This document shows, piece after piece, positions 46,931 through 55,138 of a DNA stretch of 64,000 nt. The notes under the pieces are model-generated. The model was not told the DNA's origin, did not search any database, and was given only the letters and a program-made list of their open reading frames with translations. Both the position numbers and the translations under genes were made by a program. The stretch is from Flavisolibacter sp. Lineage in GTDB: Bacteria > Bacteroidota > Bacteroidia > Chitinophagales > Chitinophagaceae. Where the stretch lies: contig JAQBNG010000146.1 in the NCBI GenBank assembly GCA_028288675.1, positions 1 through 64,000 of the forward strand, in the 5' to 3' direction. Position 1 is the first letter of the stretch. Every line of letters starts with the position of its first letter.

Positions 46931-48349
46931 ATGAAAATTAAAATTTTACAGGCCCTATTATATATTTTTTGCTTACAAGGATTGGCCCAGCAGCCGGTAA
47001 CCAATTCCGGCAACTGGCAAATACATCCTGGCGGCTCTTTAAGCATAGCAGGAAGTTTTACCAATACCGCATCAGCCAACTTTTTAAATAACGGAAGTGT
47101 TTATGCAAAGGGCAGCATCACTTCAGACCAGCCTGCTATGATTGCAGGTACCGGTACTATTTTTCTAAATGGCAGCACTACACAAACAATAGCTGGCACA
47201 ACTTCATTCAGAACGAACCATATTACCACAGATAACGCCGGTGGATTCATACTGAACACAGATTTAAGTATTAGCGGCGTTCATACATTTACCAATGGCA
47301 TCATCAATACATCTGTAACGCCTACCTATATAATTTATGAGAACGGCGCTACCTACACTGGTGATAATGATGCCCGCCATATAGCCGGGTGGGCAAAAAA
47401 AGTGGGGGCAACTGATTTTATTTTTCCTGTTGGAAATGGCACCGTAGAAAGAACAATAAGACTTAATAGTTTAACTGCACCAAGCGAGTTCGCGGTTAGA
47501 CATAATGCTCCCTCTCCAAACCCCTACCAATTAATTACCCCTCTTATGGCAGTAAACTCTGACGAAAATTGGGAGGTGACTAAAACGTATGGAGGCAACG
47601 CAAGTGTTACTCTAACTTGGGATAATAGCAAGGTTCCTTTTTTTAATTGGACAGTAGCAGACGTACGCGTAGCCGCTTACAACGGAAGCAACTATTGGTT
47701 TAATGCAGGCGGGAGCGCCACCGGTGATGCAAGCACTGGAACCATCACTTCAAATGTTGTCTCCTTATTTAACCGGTTTACGTTTGCTGGCACTTCGGAT
47801 GTTCTTCCGGTAACACTTATCGGTTTTAATGCAAAGAGGAACAATAAATACACAGAGATATTATGGAAGACAGCTAATGAGAATAATATAGAATACTATA
47901 CAACAGAGCGAAGTGATAACGGCAGTTATTTTTATAGTCTTACCCAGGTAAGAGCACATAATTTACCGGACATACAAGACTACTTTGTTGCAGATAAAAA
48001 AACAGTAAACCAGTATGCTTATTATCGTTTAAAGATCGTTAGTACCGGGGGCAATATTCAGTATTCATCTGTTATAAAAGTTAGCAACCTCAACCCGGTT
48101 ACATCGTTACACTTGCAAAGCAACCCGGTTAAAAGCAGGCTTACACTTGTACCGCTTAACGGGTTAAACGGATCGTTCGATTATCACATTTTTTCTGCCG
48201 GCGCACAACTGGTTCAAAAGGGAAAAATAAATATTCAAAGTGGTGGGCAGGTTGAATTGCCGCTTCGTATCAATGCAAAGCCAGGCAGCTATACTTTAAC
48301 GGTTAGTAGCAAGGAACAGAACTTTACTATCAGGTTTATAGTGCAATAA
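46931..48349 (+). CDS. Secreted protein with T9SS type A-like C-terminus
   Basis: 472 aa; LPVTLIGFNAKRNNKYTEILWKTANENNIEYYTTERSDNG...LQSNPVKSRLTL...PGSYTLTVSSKEQNFTIRFIVQ. Confidence 0.8.
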   Translation: MKIKILQALLYIFCLQGLAQQPVTNSGNWQIHPGGSLSIAGSFTNTASANFLNNGSVYAKGSITSDQPAMIAGTGTIFLNGSTTQTIAGTTSFRTNHITTDNAGGFILNTDLSISGVHTFTNGIINTSVTPTYIIYENGATYTGDNDARHIAGWAKKVGATDFIFPVGNGTVERTIRLNSLTAPSEFAVRHNAPSPNPYQLITPLMAVNSDENWEVTKTYGGNASVTLTWDNSKVPFFNWTVADVRVAAYNGSNYWFNAGGSATGDASTGTITSNVVSLFNRFTFAGTSDVLPVTLIGFNAKRNNKYTEILWKTANENNIEYYTTERSDNGSYFYSLTQVRAHNLPDIQDYFVADKKTVNQYAYYRLKIVSTGGNIQYSSVIKVSNLNPVTSLHLQSNPVKSRLTLVPLNGLNGSFDYHIFSAGAQLVQKGKINIQSGGQVELPLRINAKPGSYTLTVSSKEQNFTIRFIVQ

Positions 48350-48423
48350 ATAACTGGTATTTGTAAAATTTTAATTGATCCCCCCTTTTGTAAAAGAAAG
48401 GGGATTCTTTTGAACCAGGAGGA

Positions 48424-48494
48424 AGAATATCTATTTGGCTTTACTTGCGTCGCACTCTTGTACGTCCGTATTACTATGCAGCAATTTTCAACCA
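48424..48494 (-). repeat. Dispersed intergenic repeat copy B
   Basis: Reverse complement CGTACAAGAGTGCGACGCAAGTAAAGCCAAATAGATATTCT matches 2761-2801 at 37/41. Confidence 0.75.
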
Positions 48495-48571
48495 CGGTTT
48501 AAATTTGCGATTTACAAAAATTAAAAAATGGCTGACTCATTTACGGCTGCACTCTTAAATTACTCAATCAT

Positions 48572-49345
48572 TTAATTATACCATTTTATCGCAAAATAGG
48601 TACAAGGTTCGGCGCCTGCATTTGTCACATTGTGTAATACATTAGGCCGGGCTAAAATCAAAGAGCCAGGCGCCGCTTTCAATTTTTCTTCACCCATACT
48701 TACAATGACATTCCCTTTTATGAGGAACATAATTTCTTCGGCCCTGTGCTCATGAGGCGGATGGCTTTCCTGCGATCCATTGAGTGTTGTAACATGTGTT
48801 TCAAAACGGGTAAACATAGATGAAGGCCGGTCAAAAACCGGCCGCGATTCTCCTTTGGCGGTCTTCTTCACCGTAAGTTCATTCCAGTCTTTTACTAAAG
48901 ACCCACCGCCATCTTTCCCACGGGCAATATTGACCGTGGATTTGGACCTGAACCCCAATACATAATACGTTACCGGAAGCGCCGAACTATTTTGAAAGCT
49001 TTGTGTATCGCCGGCAACTATCAGCGCAAGGCTTCCAGGGCCTATCATTTTACTGCTGTCATTTATGGTGATGGTTAGCTGCCCATCTTTTACAATGATC
49101 AATTCTTCACGGTCATTTATGGCACGGGGTGGATGATTTGTTTTTCCAGGCGCCAATGTCGAAACATGAACGCTTAAGTTTTCTAGGTCAGTGGTGGATC
49201 CTTCCCATTTTACTTTTTTCTTAAATGCTGTATCTATCCTTCCATTGATGTTATCTAAATTATAAACTCCAGATAGTAAAGGAAGTAATTGTGCTTTTAC
49301 TAATGATGTTATTGATAGTAAGAAAAGAAAGAATAGTGGTTTCAT
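48572..49345 (-). CDS. Bicupin domain-containing protein
   Basis: 257 aa; two cupin halves (NDREELIIVKDGQLTITIND...; HPPHEHRAEEIMFLIKGNVIVSMGEE); signal peptide. Confidence 0.88.
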   Translation of the reverse strand: MKPLFFLFLLSITSLVKAQLLPLLSGVYNLDNINGRIDTAFKKKVKWEGSTTDLENLSVHVSTLAPGKTNHPPRAINDREELIIVKDGQLTITINDSSKMIGPGSLALIVAGDTQSFQNSSALPVTYYVLGFRSKSTVNIARGKDGGGSLVKDWNELTVKKTAKGESRPVFDRPSSMFTRFETHVTTLNGSQESHPPHEHRAEEIMFLIKGNVIVSMGEEKLKAAPGSLILARPNVLHNVTNAGAEPCTYFAIKWYN

Positions 49346-49484
49346 AAATAGAAAATTACAATAGAAAATGCAACTGCTGACAGATGTCTTTACTTTTTAC
49401 TATGCAGATAAAAGGCAAAGCATCATCTTGATATTACTGCGCATAACTATATTTTGATTTACTTTTCACATCATACATTTTAAA

Positions 49485-51821
49485 ATGATTCGGATGACCA
49501 TCGTAACGAATGCTGCAATTGGAAACATTACTCGTGCTGTTACTAACAAAGAACTACTAAGTCTAAACCATAAAAATTGTCATCCGCCACTCAGCCTTCT
49601 AAGGATGTATGAATATCTAACAGCGCCTGTTTTAAAAAGTATCAAGGCAATTACCAGCAGCAGTAGTAAAAACATACTGGCAATTCTATCCATTTCACTG
49701 CTGGTTCTTTCTGCCTGCAAACAAAAGAAGGCTTATACGGGATGGGCAACCGCCAAAGGCTCTGCAGAAGCTATTCATTACTCCTCGCTTACCGAGATAG
49801 ATACAACTAATGTTACACAATTAGAAGTGTCCTGGGAATATCATACAGGTGATGCTGACACGGTTCATCATTCGCAAATACAATGCAACCCAATAGTTAT
49901 TGACGGCATACTTTACGGCACATCGCCACAAATGAAATTGTTTGCAATTGATGCAGCAAGCGGCAAGGAAAAGTGGGTGTTCAATCCGTTTGATACACTG
50001 GCAGGTAACAAGGTGGCTTTTTTTATTATGAATAATTCACGGGGTGTTGCTTACTGGACAGATGGTGCCGAAGACAAGCGAATCTATTATACAGCAGGCT
50101 CACAGCTTTACTGCATCAATGCCGCAAATGGCAAGCCTGTAGCCACTTTTGGTGATAGCGGCAGGCTTGATTTGCACGATGGTCTTGACCGTGATGTGAA
50201 AGATTTATTCGTCACTTCTACCTCCGCTCCTACTATTTACAAAGACCTGCTGATTACCGGAACACGGGTCGATGAAGGCCCTGCCGCTGCACCGGGACAC
50301 ATCCGGGCCTTTGATGTGCGTACCGGTAAGCGCCGCTGGATATTTCATACCATACCATATCCCGGCGAACCCGGTTTTGAAAGTTGGGAAGACACGACCG
50401 CCTATAAATTTATTGGCGGCGCCAATGCATGGAGTGGCTTTAGCTTAGATGTGGAGCGGGGTATTTTATTCGCTCCTATCGGTTCTGCTTCCTATGATTT
50501 TTATGGAGGTAAGCGGCTTGGAAATAACTTATTTGCCAACTCCTTATTGGCGCTTGATGCTGGCACAGGAAAGCGTTTATGGCATTTTCAGCAAATTCAT
50601 CACGATGTTTGGGACAGGGACTTATCATCACCTCCCGCCTTGGTTCAACTAAAAAAAGAAGGCAAAACAATTGATGCCGTAGCACTTACAACAAAGTCAG
50701 GTTTTGTTTTTTTATTTGAAAGGGAAACCGGTAAATCAATCTATCCTATTGAAGAAAGACCAGTGCCAACTACATCCGATCTTACAGGTGAAAAACTGTC
50801 GCCTACACAACCCTACCCTACCAAACCTTCGCCCTTTATGAGGCAGTCTATGACAGAAGGCGACATCAATCTTTTTCTCTCCGACAGTTCTTATGCCGAT
50901 ATAAAAACCCGTCGGGCATCTTATAAAAACGACAACATGTGGCACCCGCCATCGTTACAGGGAACTATTATGTTTCCGGGCCTTGATGGCGGTAGCGAAT
51001 GGGGTGGCCCATCGTATGACCCTGAAACTAATATGCTGTATGTAAATGCCAACGAAATGCCTTGGTTAATTACTTCCATTGCTGTAAAAAACAAAGCAGC
51101 GGCAAAAGAAAATTATGGACAGGCAGGCATGCGGCTGTATCAATCTAACTGTATGACCTGCCATGGCCGGGAGCAGCAAGGGTCGGGTAATTTTCCAGCA
51201 TTGACAGGTGCTGAGAAAAAATATTCACTGGCGGCATTCGATGCACTCCTCCAATCGGGCAGGCGCATGATGCCAGCCTTCAAACAATTAAATACCGGCG
51301 AACGGGAAGCAATTGCCTCCTTTGTATTAAATGAAACTGCTTTAAAAAACAAACCTTTCGTGGCCACGATAAAAGACGACCCTACCAGCCTGCCTTACTC
51401 TATCACCGGCTATCACAAATTTTTAAGCAAGGAAGGGTACCCTGCAATTTCACCACCCTGGGGTACATTAAATGCGCTGGACTTAAATACCGGCGAGTGG
51501 ATTTGGAAAAAGACACTTGGCAACGACACCAGTTTCAAAAAAGCAAAGGCACCAACAGGCACTGAGAATTACGGCGCCTCTGTAGTAACGGCCGGCGGCT
51601 TGCTGTTTATTGGTGCTACTAAAGATGGAAAGTTCAGGGCTTTCAATAAACGGACCGGCACATTGTTATGGGAGTATAATTTACCGGCTCCTGCTTATGC
51701 AACACCGGCTGTTTATGAATTGGCTGGAAGGCAGTACATCGTAATCGCCTGCGGCGGTGGAAAGATGGGAACAAAATCAGGTGATAGCTATGTGGCTTTT
51801 GCATTACCTCATGAAAAATGA
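49485..51821 (+). CDS. PQQ-dependent dehydrogenase (quinoprotein) with inserted cytochrome c domain, lipoprotein
   Basis: Likely start at MYEYLTAPVLKSIK... with ILSISLLVLSACKQK lipobox; beta-propeller W motifs; YQSNCMTCHGREQQGSGNFPALTG haem c site. Confidence 0.88.
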   Translation: MIRMTIVTNAAIGNITRAVTNKELLSLNHKNCHPPLSLLRMYEYLTAPVLKSIKAITSSSSKNILAILSISLLVLSACKQKKAYTGWATAKGSAEAIHYSSLTEIDTTNVTQLEVSWEYHTGDADTVHHSQIQCNPIVIDGILYGTSPQMKLFAIDAASGKEKWVFNPFDTLAGNKVAFFIMNNSRGVAYWTDGAEDKRIYYTAGSQLYCINAANGKPVATFGDSGRLDLHDGLDRDVKDLFVTSTSAPTIYKDLLITGTRVDEGPAAAPGHIRAFDVRTGKRRWIFHTIPYPGEPGFESWEDTTAYKFIGGANAWSGFSLDVERGILFAPIGSASYDFYGGKRLGNNLFANSLLALDAGTGKRLWHFQQIHHDVWDRDLSSPPALVQLKKEGKTIDAVALTTKSGFVFLFERETGKSIYPIEERPVPTTSDLTGEKLSPTQPYPTKPSPFMRQSMTEGDINLFLSDSSYADIKTRRASYKNDNMWHPPSLQGTIMFPGLDGGSEWGGPSYDPETNMLYVNANEMPWLITSIAVKNKAAAKENYGQAGMRLYQSNCMTCHGREQQGSGNFPALTGAEKKYSLAAFDALLQSGRRMMPAFKQLNTGEREAIASFVLNETALKNKPFVATIKDDPTSLPYSITGYHKFLSKEGYPAISPPWGTLNALDLNTGEWIWKKTLGNDTSFKKAKAPTGTENYGASVVTAGGLLFIGATKDGKFRAFNKRTGTLLWEYNLPAPAYATPAVYELAGRQYIVIACGGGKMGTKSGDSYVAFALPHEK

Positions 51822-52361
51822 GGCAGCGCTTACTTCCGGATTCTTCAATAAAATAGCGTTGCTCCCTGTTTACATTGTGAAAAATTAATTCTATCGAAAC
51901 CGGGTTCAACATCCTTCTTTATCCAATCAATATGCTTGCCTTCATCGGCTGGATAGGAATCATTTTCTAACGGCTTCTTTTTACAAATTCACCCATAGCA
52001 TCAAACTGCTGCACCCGCCGTGTCCCGCAAAGCTGTGCTTAACAATCTGCTGGGTAAATTGTTCGTGTGAGGCCGGGTATGCCGGTATTATAAGAATTTA
52101 TTTTGCTGTAGTATAGAAAGTAAAACGCTGTAGAATATATCTCTGCTACAGATTTTATTACCCGGAAGGAAAACAAAAGCAACTATCGAAACATTTCCGG
52201 GAAGGCGCCTGATACGGCATAGTTTTTTAGCTGTTAATCTACATGGTTTTTTGCATTGACAAGCGACGGTAAAAACTGCAGGATAACAAATACACGTGGT
52301 ACCTGCAAACCGGGTTGACAGTGTAAAAAATTTTTATTATTCACCCCTAAATTTTTGTGTT

Positions 52362-52745
52362 ATGAACAGCGACAACAATAGCAGCCAGGAACAGAGAACC
52401 GGCGATGAGGATCAATTAAGAAGCAGTACCATGAATGAGACGATCAGGGAAGTAAACGGCGATACTAACATGGATTTAAACGACCTGAAAGATTCAGACC
52501 AGGTAAGCAAAAGTAGCAATCAAATGGGCTCAGGAGGCTCACACGATTCAGATCTTACACAGGGAATGAGCTACAATCCCAATGATGCTTCCGCCGTAAG
52601 AAGCGGTGGCACAACCGATATGGATAGCCAGACTTCGGGTGGTGCGGGATTGAACGATGGTGTCAGAAGTGGCATGGGATCGACCCTGACAACAAAAAGA
52701 AATGTAACAGGAAGTGACTTTGATGGACAAGACGCTTTTTCTTAG
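52362..52745 (+). CDS. Low-complexity, probably disordered hypothetical protein
   Basis: In-frame Met at 52362: MNSDNNSSQEQRTGDEDQLRSSTMNE...; followed by a strong terminator. Confidence 0.55.
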   Translation: MNSDNNSSQEQRTGDEDQLRSSTMNETIREVNGDTNMDLNDLKDSDQVSKSSNQMGSGGSHDSDLTQGMSYNPNDASAVRSGGTTDMDSQTSGGAGLNDGVRSGMGSTLTTKRNVTGSDFDGQDAFS

Positions 52746-52785
52746 AAATTTTATATAGCAGAAATCCGGATTTGCGGACGATTTT

Positions 52786-52834
52786 GCAGGGTTATGCTTT
52801 TGTAGTAATACGATGGTATAACCCTGCTTTTTTA
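52786..52834 (+). terminator. Rho-independent terminator
   Basis: GCAGGGTTAT / ATAACCCTGC perfect 10-bp stem then TTTTTTT. Confidence 0.8.
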
Positions 52835-53027
52835 TTGCCTAAGCTCCGCACTATAAGCAACGGGTATCTTTATTTAGTGACTGTTGTCAAATGTTTTTGC
52901 TATAATTATCTCCAGCAGCGTGGAGCAAATGCTGCATTAGATTAAAATTTATAGTCAGAAAGGATATAGAAACCCACACGTGTACTATCAATAGCAACGA
53001 ACTTCATGCAACTGTAAACTATAACGC

Positions 53028-54116
53028 ATGAATAAATTCCGGCTTGGTATCATGTTAGCACTTTTGACCCATAGTGCAGCTTACTGCCAGGATACACCTA
53101 TCAATTTTGAAACGTACAATCACATCAACCCTTGTGGTACCGCAACATTTATTGAAGCACGCAAAATATCCCTTTATAGATGTTCATAATCATCAGGCCG
53201 CAATGGCAAGGCAAAACCTTTTTGCATTGATTAAGGATATGGATAGTATGAATATGAAAGTGATGGTGAACCTTACGGGTTATGGCGGTGATGTATTAAA
53301 GGCAATGACTGATAATGTGCAGAAAAATTATCAGGAGCGATTCATCATTTTTACCAACCTTGACTTTCGGGGTTTTGGAGAAAAAGACTGGACAGAAAAC
53401 GCCGTAAAGCGATTACGGAATGATGTACAGAATGCAGCAAAGGGCCTCAAAATATTTAAAGAGCTGGGCTGTCTTACAAGGATAATTCAGGGAGGCGTAT
53501 TCCTGTTGATGATAACCGGCTTGATCCTATATGGTTGGCTTGTGGTGAGCTGCATATTCCAGTGCTCATTCATTCGGCTGCGCCGAAGTCGTTCTGGGAT
53601 TCTATGGATAATAACAATGAACGATTGTTGGAGATGAAATTATATGCTGACAGAAGGTACGGAAATGAAAATTTTGTATCCTGGGATATGATCATACGGG
53701 AGCAACACCAGGTGTTTAAAAAGCATCCGGGGACAACGTTTATCAATGCGCATTTTGGATGGATGGCCAATAACCTGCAGGAACTTTCTAACCTGATGAA
53801 TGGGCTTCCAAACATGTATGGTGAATTCGGCGCCATGATAGCTGGATTGGGATGGCAGCCAATTGCTGCGAGGGCTTTCTTTGAAAAATACCAGGACCGT
53901 ATTTTATTCGGCAAAGATTCTTGGGTGCCGGTGGAATACACTACATATTTCAGAGTGCTTGAAACGGCTGATGAATACTTTCCTTACCATAAAAAATACC
54001 ATGCATTCCGGGCCATGTATGGCATGAGCCTTCCGGATGAAATTTTAAAAAAGATCTACTACAAAAATGCTTTGAAAATTCTACCGCGAATAGATAAGAG
54101 GTTGTTTCCTGAATAG
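53028..54116 (+). pseudogene. Amidohydrolase family protein disrupted by two frameshifts
   Basis: Signal peptide frame MNKFRLGIMLALLTHSAAYCQDTPINFETYN (53028), then STLVVPQHLLKHAKYPFIDVHNHQ (frame mod 1), then LSYKDNSGRRIPVDDNRLDPIWLACGELHIPVLIHSAAPKSFWD (frame mod 0) to 54116. Confidence 0.82.
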
Positions 54117-54381
54117 AAAGTATCGCTTCCTCTTACAGACATCTTGCTTGCGAGGAAATACCGAAACACATTGTTTAAATTTCAGACGAGGTTGTTATGA
54201 TCAACCTTGCTTGTCATCCGATGAAGACAAGTATTTCATAACGACCAGGTTGAATGCTTAAAGATGGACTGTCTCTATTGAATAGAATGGTTAGTTCATG
54301 TTGTTAAGCATAAACCTGCAACAAAAGCAGATAGTGATACTGTCTGTCAGGCTTAAAAAGTCTGCATGCACATAATAAAAA

Positions 54382-54403
54382 AAGTCTCGCAAATGCAAGA
54401 CTT
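54382..54403 (-). terminator. Rho-independent terminator
   Basis: AAGTCTTGCATTTGCGAGACTTTTTTT on the minus strand, downstream of 54424-54984. Confidence 0.8.
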
Positions 54404-54423
54404 CTTTTTGGTTTATACATAGG

Positions 54424-54984
54424 TTATTGTTGCGAGGCCGGAGGCGCAACAGTAGTATTTACATCGGTTTTAACACCGGTGTACTGCCATACTTTTGTTT
54501 TTGCCTTCGCATCGCTTGTTAAAAACGAAGTGGGATCCGCATCATCAAATGGGCGGCCCAATGCAATGGTTAATTCTTTGGACTCTGGATTGAAAAACAG
54601 GGCTCCCTCTGCAACAGCTTTTCCGCTTTCGGTTTGCTGGGCAGGAACTTTATACGTGGACGGAGACTTTTTCATGAGGGCTTTGAACTTGCCTTGCGGT
54701 AAGCCTTCTACCCACACAATACCTTTATTGGTTTCATCTAATGTTATAGTAATATCGGCGGTTGATGTGCCGGAAGCTTTAAAACTGCCTAGCGCCGGGA
54801 AAGAATGTTCGGGACGTAAAGTTTCAGATGTAAGGCCTTTCAGGTGTTCAGGAATTGCTACCGGGGTTGTAAGAGTAGTTAAAGGAGTAGGCTTAGCGGT
54901 AGAGTCCGGTGTAGTTGTTTGGGCGCCAGCGGCTGAAGCCACTAAAATCGCCAAAACAAGAAAGGTGTTGTTTTTCATGATCAT
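54424..54984 (-). CDS. Hypothetical secreted protein
   Basis: 186 aa; signal peptide MKNNTFLVLAILVASAAGAQ, Thr/Pro-rich linker. Confidence 0.7.
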   Translation of the reverse strand: MIMKNNTFLVLAILVASAAGAQTTTPDSTAKPTPLTTLTTPVAIPEHLKGLTSETLRPEHSFPALGSFKASGTSTADITITLDETNKGIVWVEGLPQGKFKALMKKSPSTYKVPAQQTESGKAVAEGALFFNPESKELTIALGRPFDDADPTSFLTSDAKAKTKVWQYTGVKTDVNTTVAPPASQQ

Positions 54985-55138
54985 AAAATTTTAGGTTTGA
55001 AGGAGTTTGCACATCTTACTGAAAACTGTGCCAAAAAGCTAAAAAACATTAACAGCGCTAAACTTTATTTTGCTGCCTAAATTTTTTAGCACCGTTTCAA
55101 CCTTATGTATCTTCGCCGGCCTTGATTGGAGACGATAA

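Noticed and set aside
54479-54994. 171-aa plus-strand ORF
   Set aside because: Antisense to the 186-aa secreted protein, which has a signal peptide and a correctly placed terminator.
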